Translations under genes and position numbers: made by a program
The notes under the pieces: generated by a model
Databases searched by the model: none
What the model saw: the letters and a program-made list of their open reading frames with translations, nothing else
Told to the model about the DNA's origin: nothing
DNA from: Larix kaempferi
Taxonomy: Eukaryota > Streptophyta > Pinopsida > Pinales > Pinaceae
Direction of reading: 5' to 3'
Length of the DNA: 64,000 bases
Assembly: GCA_027924585.1 (NCBI GenBank)
Contig: BSBM01000125.1
Coordinates: 2,733,001-2,797,000, forward strand
Shown here: positions 1 to 9,580 of the stretch, piece after piece
Layout: every line of letters begins with the position of its first letter
Numbering within the stretch: the stretch's first letter is position 1

Positions 1-1315
1 TATTCGAATGGTTGTGGAGTAGCCTGCGTGTTGTCCCAACATTCATTATTGTATCCACAGGAAATCCAATGCTTGGAAAGCAAAGAAGGATCCTGTGGAA
101 TAAAGTGAAGACATCTGATACATATAAGTATTTGGTTATCTTGCAACTTCTTTCTTATGAATATACGTGTGTATATGACTTGATTATGATTTCTCAAACT
201 CTTTTCTAGAGATAAACCCTATGAAAATACACTAAACATGTGAATTGATTCAATGTTTGAGTGTAGGTATTGTTGGAAGCAAGGACTATGAAAGCATATG
301 GAGGATGCATGTGGACATGTGACCATCCTAAAGAGAGCTCAGTATGAGTGGTAATGAAAGATGGTGCTAGTGGACATCTGTGGGTCCTAGCAACCAAAGG
401 TTTTGTAAGCAACAATGGGGAAGGGTTCCCTAGCTGAAAAGCATTAGACAGACCTTAGACACTAAGTCTCATAGCCAAAAAATGGCACGCCGAGCATTCA
501 CATTGAAGTGAAAGAGGCTAAGGAGCATGAAACCACAGTGATGGTGTGCCTCCGAATTGGAACAAGACTAAGAGGGGGAAACTCTTACTCTTCTCTTTCC
601 TTTTGACTAACACATCTTAGAAACAAAATATTGTTGAGTGCATGTCATAGATGAAGTTGATTGTGTTTATTGCTTGAAATGAATTGTGAATGTTGAATTA
701 GTTATTTTCCTGTGAAAGGATGAACATGAATGAGTTCATGTGTATGTTGGGAAAGCATGAAATGTGTGGAAGTCTCATGAGTAAAGCATGGATGTTCCAT
801 GTCAATTGGGAAAATAATTGACTAATTTTAACATTGTGTTATGATTTTCCTAACAGGAATTGGCATGATGAGTCTCACAGGTGAGAAATTGAAAGCCATT
901 GATTGCATCTATTACTAGCCAAGTGTTGTTGGTGAGAAAAGAGAGAGCCATTTGTGCACCGTGATCATGGAAGCAGGCCAGAGGCTATTTGTTTTGGGCT
1001 GGAAATATTCCTCAACAAGTTTCTAGGATGGTAAGAAAGATGGCATCCATGAAAATTCTAGACTTGTAGATCAGCTAGAAGGGGAATGAAAGGAAGGGAT
1101 TGTTGTGGAGCAATGCCCACTTGTAGAGATGCAAGATCAAAGCCAGGAAGAGCAGCTTGAGGAAGCCAAAGGACTTGATCCTTAAAGTTGAAATTCAAGA
1201 GATGAAACGCAGGACAGACCTGCCACCAGTTGTGAATTTTGAGGCATGTGTAAAGTGGGTATATACTCTGAAGTATTGGAACACCGAGGACGGTGTTATT
1301 CCAAGGGGAGGGGAA
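1..1315 (+). other. Unclassified DNA, possible 3' end of a retroelement
   Basis: No protein family is recognisable here. A short open stretch at 1157-1348 ends beside a purine-rich run (AAGGGGAGGGGAA, 1303-1315) that is followed at once by TGTCATGTCCCC. That arrangement resembles a polypurine tract and the start of a 3' LTR, and the last codons before it look like the C-terminal tails seen in plant retroelement polyproteins. This is weak evidence because no second LTR is in view. The remaining short ORFs look like chance. Confidence 0.25.
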
Positions 1316-2785
1316 TGTCATGTCCCCATCTTGACCCTATCACATTAAAATTGTAAATGATGTAATCTTGTTACATAATCGTGGTGAGGAGCTCAAGGCC
1401 AAGGCCCCGCCATCAATTTATTGATGCATATGGTTTATGTGCTAGCCCGACACAATGGAATTGTAAATATGCATTTAATAAAATACCCACAACTAGCTAT
1501 GCAATGCAACAAGAGATGGGGGCATAATTTTACAAGGAATTGGAAGAGAAAATATTCAAACCCTTGGAGCCAGTCAAGTCAATCCAAGTGTCAATGAGAG
1601 AACCCATCAAACCCTCAACTACCCATGTTGACTTTTGTACCCAATCATTGATTTCTCCCAAGAGTTGGTTGAGGTAGTTAATGCCTTGGGGAATGAGAGA
1701 TATGGCTATCCAATTTCGGGTATGGGCAAGCCACCCTGCATGGAAAATCGTGTTTTGCTTCTTGGGCAAGAAAAGAGCCATGAATTGCTCCCCAAGCCAT
1801 TATCCATCAACCAGTTGCTCTCCCTCACGAGTTTGGAGCTACCTGGGCGTTTTCCAGCCATGTTTCCTGTGTTTTCCTTCATTCTTAGCTAAGAGAAGGG
1901 TGTTTTTGTGTTGTATACCAGTGGGAAAGAAGGAGAATGGAATTGGGGTTCCATAGAGATCGTTTGGCTTCTGAATGCTCAGTTAGTTGGGGAAGAAATC
2001 GTTTTCCTCCCTGTGATTGTTTCTCCCCATCCCATAATCCATTTTTGGCTGGAAACGAATTGGGGAAAACCCATGACCATCCTATTGTAAATTCCATTGT
2101 TAAATGTGTATCCCTTCCCAATGATTGTGCTTGTTGTGTGAGAAAAGAGTATGTTGGGGTATGGGTTATGGGTCTCCATTGTTTTGGCCTAAACTTGAGT
2201 GCAAGCATCCAGGGTTCTGATGTAGCCTGATAAACCTAGCTATGGACTGGCTTGGTTCAAATGAAATGCTTAATTGGCTGCATATGAGCTGAATGTCCCC
2301 TTTTTCCTTGTAGGAATCATGCCCAGTTCAGGGGTGGCAGTTGTGTTGAGAGATTGATGAACACAACTGGCCTATGGTTGGGTGGAACATTGCAGTGACA
2401 TAGCTAGTTGTTTGGGACAATTGCAAAATGGAGATAAGTGTTTTTCTGTCTATGTATTTACTTCTGCACTGTATTAATTTGATGACTATTGATATGCCGT
2501 ATGCATGAGTAATGTGTGTGGATAGTTTAATTACGTTGTGCCTAGTTGATTTGTTTTACATCTGCACACAAATGATTTATTCATATGATTCTAATGAATG
2601 GGCTGAGATTATGTGAAAGCCCCGGAGATTGGCATCATGTTCCCTCCCTTTCCTTGGATGGATGGGTGGGTACATGACAACCATGCTATGTCCTTGTTCT
2701 TTGTCCTCTGCCATGTCTTGTCCTTTTCCATTGCCATTCACCTTTGTCATCAATGTGGTGTCATCAATGACAACCTTGCTTATCA
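1316..2785. other. Intergenic DNA, possible LTR remnant, no gene seen
   Basis: This stretch follows the purine run at 1303-1315 and could be the LTR of the element ending there, but I could not find a matching copy or a clear CA end. Overlapping short ORFs occur on both strands (for example 1885-2208 on the minus strand and 1937-2230 on the plus strand). They share no recognisable motif and shadow each other, so they are not called as genes. Confidence 0.3.
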
Positions 2786-3195
2786 CGGATTTATTGCATA
2801 CTGGTCGCAGAACAAAGAAATCACTTTTTTTGCCTAGATTAGAGGATTTGTCGATTCTTTGAATCTTGATAGATATCTCTCTAACCTCTAATGCTCGAAA
2901 GCATGCAAGATATACTTGGAAACATAACTTGTAGCTAAATAAAAAACTTCCTACATTTATGGAACTAACTCCTAAAGTTCTTGTAATTCTAATTGTCATT
3001 ATTATGTTAAAATAAATTGATCTTCATCCTTAAGACAGTTTAATACCGTATATCTATAGGATTGGACTAAGCCTGTAAGTTGAGTTGTTGTTTATACTTA
3101 CATATGCAGAAATGGAAATCGGACACATGGGTCTTATTTGGAATCGTGTCACCTAGCCCATCCTCATGTTGGTTGCTTCGAGTTCATTCTGATGT
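2786..3195 (+). repeat. 410-bp dispersed repeat, copy 1 (order A then B)
   Basis: Block A (2786-2875) matches 25121-25210 in reverse complement. Block B (about 2876-3195) matches about 25221-25540 in reverse complement, with only scattered differences. Read on matching strands, copy 1 runs A then B while copy 2 runs B then A, so one is a circular permutation of the other. Block B contains a splice-acceptor-like TACATATGCAG at about 3098-3108. A third, partial copy lies at 31523-31728. I do not recognise the family. Confidence 0.75.
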
Positions 3196-3305
3196 AGATT
3201 GTCCTTGATCAAGCTTGAACTCAAGCAACCTATTGTCAATACTTTTGTATATCCACATGCTTAATATTCCTGCAAGAGGGCTAAGGAGAATGCCCATAGA
3301 TCTAT

Positions 3306-3539
3306 TTGGGTGTTGTTGCAGGTGGGTTATGTGTCTTGGGGGATGACCAAATAGCTGAAAAGCTAAAGCAACTAATTGTCTATGGGCCTACCTTTCACTT
3401 GGAGTACATTGACAGGTTCCTTGCAAACAATACCACATGTCCACTTTGTCGCATTATCTCTATTCCCTTGAACATAGAAAATTATCACATTACAACTGTT
3501 ACTCACAAAAACTACAACTGGAGTATAGTAAGACATTAG
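3306..3539 (+). pseudogene. RING-H2 (ATL-like) ubiquitin ligase gene fragment
   Basis: The frame contains a stretch like the second half of a RING-H2 finger: FHLEYIDRFLANNTTCPLCR at roughly residues 34-53. It has the expected spacing of His, Leu, Ile-Asp, Trp/Phe-Leu and Cys-Pro-Leu-Cys. The zinc ligand expected before Ile-Asp is Tyr instead of Cys, the preceding Cys-Gly-His is Tyr-Gly-Pro, and the first Cys pair is degraded. The finger therefore could not bind both zincs. ATL-type ligases are normally membrane-anchored, but no membrane segment is present. The fragment lies antisense to the TNPA-like gene at 3595-6560, about 55 bp beyond its end, suggesting a host exon caught up in transposon rearrangement. 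The TCPLCR motif gives most of the confidence. Confidence 0.55.
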
Positions 3540-3594
3540 ACAACAGAGTATGAACTTGTTCTCGTAGGAATAAAAAATTTCATTGACATTCTTC

Positions 3595-6560
3595 TCAATC
3601 TTTGATCAATTCAATGCCATTGCTTTTCCAAGGTATAAAACTGTTAATTGCATAGGCTAAATACTTGCATTGATTACTTCTATGGTTAAGCTTGATTTCA
3701 TAATCAGGATCAACCAGAATTGATTTTGGGCACACAAGATAATATCCATCGCCTAATTCTTCCCCATTAGGCATGACAAAGTTTGGTTCAATTATTTTTA
3801 TGTAACCCTTTGCAACCTTCAATTGACCATTAAAATATGTTAGTAAACATTTTTTTCCATTCAATCCCGCATCTGAAGATGGTAATTGCGGTTGAACCTG
3901 CCAATAAACAAATTCCTGTGAGATTCCTCAGAATAAGAATGGAATATTAAACATAGAAATAAACAGACTTAGAACTTACCTGTTGTATTGATTTTCCAAT
4001 TGGGTCACGATTATGTTCTCCCGAAGGCAATGGAGTTTGTTTTGGCAAAGCATGATTAGGACTCAGAGAAGCCTGTTAGTAAATAAATACTTGTAAGATA
4101 TAGTGAAATAACGATTATAACATTGCACTAAATATTAAATAGTTTCAAAACTCACCATTGACTTTGGAGTATGAAATGTATTAGACTTTGGAGTATCAAA
4201 TGTATTCGGTGGTCTAGGAGCCATTGTATTTTTTTCCAATGAACCTTGACTAGGATGATTCTGGAGACTCTCCTAAAAAATAAATACTTGTGAGTGATTT
4301 TCAAAGAATGGAAAATAAAAATGGAAAAAATAAGAGTTGGTTTAAAAAACTACATGGATTGGGGTGACTGGATTAAGAGGTGATAGTTGCGGAGGTCCTC
4401 AATTTGATTCAACATCTAATATGGCAATATTACTCTGCCAATATAATAGTCTGCATGATATATCATGAAATCAAAAGATAAAGGGTTAGGATGCAAAAAC
4501 AATCATTCATATATTACACACCCTACAACAATACCATCATGTTCATGTTAGTATTATGATTTTGAAATCCCAAACTTCAAAGATGGCCTACATAAAAAAA
4601 TTAAAGTCTACACATGCAATCCCATTGTTGGATTTTGGAACAACTCTGTTACTTTCTTTTCCCACCTCCATGGCAGCTTTCCATTCCATTAATTCTTCAA
4701 CAGCTTATTTCAATCTTCTGAGTTCCTTGTCTTTTTCTCTTAATTTCTCTTTAGTATTATGAAATTCCTTCTTGTAGGAATGCTCTTTTCCAAATAATAC
4801 AGTTGGAGTGACTCTGAATCCAACCCCACGTACACGACCCCTCCTCTCAGGCCCCAAAACTATAGCAAGGGCATCTTGCTTTGTAGCATATGCAGGAGAC
4901 ACTGACTCATTTTGTGCCGATTCAATTTGATTCTAGCAATGTCAACATTTCAACAAACTCATATAAGAAACATCATTAACTCTAAAAAGAAGCATAAATG
5001 ATACAAGAATAGGTTTGGAACTTACTATTTTCTCCTCAATGAATGATGACATTAGAGTGCCATCCTTCTTTTTATGGCATTTCATCCACACATCAGCCCT
5101 AGTTATAGGCTTATCACTTGGACCAAGAGATTGATTCTAGTATCAACAAATACAACAATCTAGTTAACTATATTTAAAGTTGTTAATTGTGAACAAATAA
5201 TAGAATTTGTTACAACTTACGAGGTCATCTTCAACCCTAAAGTAACCTCTACGACTAGAAGTGTGGGTCTCTTGTTCTAATACCCTATTTTCCTTTTTTT
5301 TTTTACTTCTCCTGCAACTCAATAAAAAAATAGATGCTAAGATTATAGCTGATTGTATGAGAGGATTCAAAATCAATGATGATAACATTCAAATTTGTCT
5401 TTCATTTTTACCTTGAATTTAGGGTCAGGTCGTAATCTAACAAATTCAATCCAATCAGTTTCATTTACTCCAATAGGAAGGTTTGCAATCCTCTCCTCAT
5501 CTGTTTCATATTTCAAATTGTATTTCCTATACAAATTATATCTATAGGTTCTCAAGCACTAAGATATTGCTTTATGACACCATTGCTCTGTTGACGGATC
5601 TATTCGATAGGTACCCTATAATATATAAACAATCCATTATTATATACAAGCATTATTTGAAACTAAACCTATCACACACATGCTCAATATGCATCAATAA
5701 AGTTTAGAATAAGTTGATGCTCACATTGATTGCACTCCACATGTCTTTCTTTTGCACTTCAGACACTTTTTTTCCATTCCATGTGCTTGATGCCTAGAAT
5801 TTCCCTTGCAAGAACACCTAAAAATGAGGAGAATTTCTCTAAATGTGGACCAATAGGATGGCCCCTCTCATTAAATTGAATTTCAAGCAATGCAATGCCC
5901 TCTATAGTGGTTCCAAAGAGACATTTTGTTGGTCCTCTACCCCGTCTTTTCACATTTATTGCAATACTAGCTTGGGTAGATGCATTTTCATCTTCTAAAC
6001 CATGCTCTTGTTGTGGTGCATCCTGATCCAAAACATGCTCTTGTTGTGGTGGATCCTGATCCAAAGCATGCTCTTGTTGTGGTGGATCCTCCTCCAAAAC
6101 ATGATCTTGTTGTGGTAGTTCCTGTTGAAAATTTTCTGGAAAAACAAACCAGTACCCATCTTGAGACAATGACAATATGAAATTGTTAATATGAAATCTT
6201 GAAATACTTGTATAGGAAAAAAAATGTTTAGAAATGATCATACCTTCCAGTGGTTCTTTCACATCTTTCTCAAGAATATGTGCATTAGAATTGTTGTCGA
6301 CACTATAGCAAGTAGATTCACTTTGTAATGGGACAGTGGATCCCGATGCTATATTTTGTTGGAATTTGTTTCCCATCTTAGAGCCTATGGTCAAGTATAT
6401 TATGAATTTTTTTAATACAATTGTTTATTTATTAAAAAATAAATAATAAGTTACCATCATGTTTAAAATATTTACCTGAAGTTGTGCCACATATAACATT
6501 GTCATTTCTTTTGGTAATGCGACCTGACTTGTTAAAAGTGATGTATTGCAACGTCTTAAT
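3595..6560 (-). pseudogene. TNPA-like gene of a CACTA (En/Spm) transposon, broken
   Basis: A multi-exon minus-strand gene related to the plant Transposase_24 (Ptta/En/Spm) family, the accessory DNA-binding protein of CACTA elements. Readable exons in order: about 6560-6478; 6395-6242; 6135-5725 with an 11-residue PQQEH repeat and then LLEIQFNERGHPIGPHLEKF; 5610-5412 (NETDWIEFVRL); 5309-5221 with HTSSRRGYFRVEDDL; 5135-5030 with DVWMKCHKKKDGTLMSS; 4930-4570 with VLGPERRGRVRGVGF and a charged helix; and a C-terminal exon 3864-3595 with GEELGDGYYLVCP. Introns carry GT/AG ends. In-frame stops lie at 5559-5561 (TAG) and 4705-4707 (TAA), so it is a pseudogene or very poorly read. Its usual partner, TNP2, lies 20 kb away on the opposite strand. 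The true start codon is not determined. Confidence 0.8.
5990..6125 (-). repeat. 33-bp coding minisatellite in the TNPA-like gene
   Basis: Four adjacent units encode an 11-residue repeat of the form P-Q-Q-(D/E)-H-x-L-(E/D)-x-D-(P/A). The unit is in frame, so copy number can change without shifting the reading frame. The segment is Gln- and Asp/Glu-rich and probably unstructured, linking the N-terminal part to the conserved Transposase_24 core. Confidence 0.75.
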
Positions 6561-7790
6561 TTAATCCTATTAGCTCCCTACAATTATGGATTGCAACTCT
6601 TGTTCAAAGAAAGTTAGACAATTTTTAAAGTATAAAAGAAAGGACAATAATTGTTAAAAAAATATTGAAGTTATTGAAATCCCAAACAAAAAAATAATGT
6701 CTTACATTGATATGGACATCTGCAAATAAACTGCATAACAAAAAAAATCATTTTTATTAACACATCGTTGAAACAAGCCAACTAACACAATCCTGAAAAT
6801 TAAATAGTATTTATGAACATTATACAAATATCTTTAACTCATTCCTAATAAAATGTCTAACAATGTATACTAAAATATAGAGGGGGCTTTTTGGGAATAC
6901 TCTATGGTCAAAAGTTTTACAGGCAAAATATATGAAATCTAATGTTATTAACTGGTTCAGGATGCTACTGCATCGTGGACTGCTCAGGATTCTACTGCAA
7001 CTTATGACTCCAAGACACACTCTCTTCTTCTATTTAGATTCTTTATTAAATATCTATTTCATGCCTCTTCAAATCTAAAAGCCACATCTCTTCCAAACAA
7101 ACATGTCCTTTCATTTATCTGCTATTTTAATTCTGTTTTATTAATAATTAATTAAATTAATCATCTTCACATGCTTCATCGGATCTTCTATTATTAAACC
7201 TTTTAATTCATATTTCTGTCTTTTGCAGATTTTGATTATTTAACCAATGAAAATCTCAATGGACATATTCGAAGTTTGTTGGCTTCACGCCCTTTCAAAT
7301 CTCTGTTTTAATGAACTAATTAATTAATTAACTAGTCAATTAATTCATAAATTAACTTCAAGCGTGTAGGCTTCATTTCCTTCAAAATTGCATGCTTGGG
7401 CTTTCTATGGGATTCCTTAACCCCTCTACGAGCATCTCTTCTCATTTTAATGCAAGCATGGTCTTCCAGGAAGCTCCTGCGAGCTTACCCACATCTTCTG
7501 AGAACTCCCTCAAGCCTTTGCAAGCTTCTACCTTCCGGGCACTCTTAAGCCCTTGGTCACTCATGTGATCATCATTGTCACTTTTTGCAAAAGGTAGGGG
7601 GCCTGACAGGTTGTCCCGTGCTCCGGGCTGCTGACTTCTCATGGAGTCCATCCACCCAGATACCCCACCATAACCTTTGCACTACACGTCATTTAAACAT
7701 AGTGAGAACGGTCCTTATAAACACATATAAATGTAACTGCGTTGCCAATGTGGGATAAATCCCAATAGACAAATCAATATGCACCGTCGA
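6561..7790. other. AT-rich intergenic DNA
   Basis: No gene is recognised. Around 7137-7170 and 7312-7355 there are runs of TTAATTAA-type sequence. A minus-strand open frame at 7442-7651 (69 codons) has balanced amino acid use but no recognisable motif. It could be an exon of the nucleoredoxin remnant's neighbourhood or chance. Confidence 0.4.
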
Positions 7791-7799
7791 TTATTTGAT

Positions 7800-7890
7800 C
7801 CAACGATCCCTGAGTCTCATGCCTGTAATTCTGCTTCCAAAATCATATACTTGTCGTCTGGACCCTCGTCGCTTTCCTCCTCAAGCCTTG
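7800..7890 (-). pseudogene. Nucleoredoxin pseudogene, part 2 (left of insertion)
   Basis: Read on the minus strand, this short piece continues the frame interrupted at 16064-16075 by the LTR retrotransposon. It reads EEESDEGPDDKYMILEAELQ before a stop. It joins to part 1 (16070-16255) if the element and one CCTTG duplication are removed. The match to nucleoredoxin rests on part 1; this piece by itself is not diagnostic. Confidence 0.4.
7886..7890. repeat. Target-site duplication, left copy (CCTTG)
   Basis: The five bases before the 5' LTR are CCTTG, identical to the five bases after the 3' LTR at 16059-16063. A 5-bp duplication is the expected signature of LTR-retrotransposon integrase. Confidence 0.93.
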
Positions 7891-8820
7891 TGTTAGGACT
7901 CAGAAATGTCGTATTTTCATCCACTTTTCCCTTCACTATTCCTTACATTTCATCGCCCTATTAAACCTTCATCATATCATTTTCATAAATACATTTGGGT
8001 TTCACATTATTATTTTCCACTTTATTCATTTTAGTATTAAAAGTGAATTTATGATTAAATATTAGAAAATATACATGTTTTCATATATATCTCAATTATG
8101 TGTGAGCTTTGTAATGTGTAGGAATATGTAAATGATTAATTCAAAGAGACTTCTCGAATATCTCTTACACCATTCCAAAGGAGATAGTTATTCAAGCCTA
8201 TTCTTAAGGAGAAGATCATGGAAGATTTGGTTGGCATATATTATCTAGGATTCATGAGAGACATGGGGAGGATTTGAAGGAACCATATCTTGTAATAAGA
8301 GGAAAGTGGTTGAGAGTAGTTGCGAGAATAGTGGATCTATAATTAATGCATTCTTATCTTTTTCTTAAGGCCTCTCATGTATAAAGGAGAGCGCTCCCTC
8401 TCCATTCCATTAAGTTTTCATTAAGTTAGATTAAGCTTGTAAGAAGGTTGTAAGGGGGGTTATGCACTTGTTAGATTAGTTTTTGATTTGGGATTCTTAA
8501 TGTGATTCAAGCTTTCATTGTTATGCTTTCTTGTTTGTCATTTGATTATTGATTTGTGGATGTGAGCTCACATATGTCATTGTTGTTAACTCTTCACATG
8601 TTGTATTTCCTTTACGCAATTTCATGATTTCCTAGTTAGTGTTTCAATGCTTTCCTAGATTAATTTGATTTCAGCAAATTAGATTAAATTAGATTAGATC
8701 TACTTCAGTCCTGCACAAACAGTGCACGTGCTTCGTCAGTTTACGTACCCCGGGTTGACAAGTAAATAGTTGGGAAACTGTACTACAACGTAATTATTAC
8801 GACATATATTTTGCCTAACA
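7891..8820 (+). repeat. 5' LTR
   Basis: 930 bp, starting TGTTAGG and ending CCTAACA, a 7-bp terminal inverted repeat. It matches 15129-16058 along its whole length with no evident indel. A TATA-like box sits at 8380-8387. Confidence 0.95.
8380..8387 (+). promoter_or_regulatory. LTR TATA box (TATAAAGG)
   Basis: TATAAAGG in the middle of the LTR, followed by a CT-rich stretch (CTCCCTCTCC) that may hold the transcription start. The identical box is at 15618-15625 in the 3' LTR. This would mark the U3/R boundary region. Confidence 0.6.
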
Positions 8821-8823
8821 TTT

Positions 8824-8841
8824 TGGCGCCGTTGCCGGGGA
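8824..8841 (+). other. Primer binding site, tRNA-Asp
   Basis: TGGCGCCGTTGCCGGGGA begins three bases after the 5' LTR. It is complementary to the 3' end of plant tRNA-Asp(GUC) including CCA, as recalled. This primes minus-strand cDNA synthesis. tRNA-Asp priming is common among plant Ty3/gypsy-type elements. Confidence 0.88.
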
Positions 8842-8875
8842 AGCACAAGGGATTGAGGTATCAATTTCCTTTTTA

Positions 8876-9007
8876 TGCAAATTAGCGTAAATTTCAATTT
8901 CTGCAATTTAGAGTAAATTTCAATTTCTGCAATTTAGTGTAAATTTCAATTTATGCAAGTGTGACTTTCAATTTCTGCAAATTAGCGTAAATTTCACTTT
9001 TTGCAAG
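8876..9007 (+). repeat. 26-bp tandem repeat in the element leader
   Basis: Units start at 8876, 8902, 8928, 8954 and 8976, with a final stub at 9002. Each reads roughly TGCAATTTAGNGTAAATTTC. The array lies between the primer binding site and the gag-like ORF, in the untranslated leader where packaging signals are usually found. It is contiguous, with no spacers. Confidence 0.8.
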
Positions 9008-9055
9008 CATGTTTATGCAATTTCAATTTCTGCAACTGTGAAGAGGTTTTCATGT

Positions 9056-9137
9056 GTTTCAGCAAGAGTGTTTTGTTTCAGCAAGAGTGTTTTGTTTCAG
9101 CAAGAGTGTTTTGTTTTCAGCAAGAGTGATTTTCAGA
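9056..9137 (+). repeat. 19-bp tandem repeat in the element leader
   Basis: About four copies of TTTCAGCAAGAGTGTTTTG follow directly after the 26-bp repeat block. The last copy is slightly diverged. It is part of the same untranslated leader. Confidence 0.85.
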
Positions 9138-9184
9138 TTTTGATTTGGGTGCTGTAAGAATCCCTTTTACAATATGGTTTAACC

Positions 9185-9580
9185 ATGAGTATCAGCTTGG
9201 AACAACTCACTCAGATCCTTGCAAAAGTCGGGATCTCCTCCTCTCACAAGGAAGAGATCTTGACAGCGGCCAAGAGCCTAATTACTCCTCCACCAACGAA
9301 TGAGAATTCTTATGCATCGGAACAGGAAATCGAGGAAGATAATGAGGAGCTGCAACATGATCTGAGCAAGGTGAATTACACTTATGAAAGTCTTATCGAA
9401 CAATGGTTTCAAGCACGCACCAGGTTAGACGCATTTAGTTTTTATTTTGTTAATTTAGTGTTTCAGCAAATTTCGCATGTTTATACATATTTCCAATTAT
9501 TATTATTTGCGAACTTGAAAGAGAACATATTGTTGTTACTGTTACGTGCCTGGCTACATTGGATAGTTGACTACACTTAA
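9185..9580 (+). CDS. Gag-like N-terminal ORF of the LTR element
   Basis: 131 codons starting at the first good ATG after the leader. Residues 1-80 have gag-like composition: a hydrophobic helix (ISLEQLTQILAKVGI), a Pro-rich link, then a Glu-rich acidic stretch and a helix ending QWFQARTR. After that the frame turns hydrophobic and low in charge, and the DNA has a splice-donor-like CAG/GTTAGA at about 9423. The coding part probably ends there, either as a truncated gag or as an exon. No capsid homology domain or zinc knuckle is visible. I cannot tie it to a named family. Confidence 0.45.
   Translation: MSISLEQLTQILAKVGISSSHKEEILTAAKSLITPPPTNENSYASEQEIEEDNEELQHDLSKVNYTYESLIEQWFQARTRLDAFSFYFVNLVFQQISHVYTYFQLLLFANLKENILLLLLRAWLHWIVDYT

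Noticed and set aside
8824-8841. tRNA gene fragment
   Set aside because: Only the 18 bases complementary to the tRNA-Asp 3' end are present, directly after an LTR, so it is a primer binding site.
8876-9137. CRISPR-like regularly spaced repeats
   Set aside because: The units abut without unique spacers, lie in a retrotransposon leader and the genome is plant.
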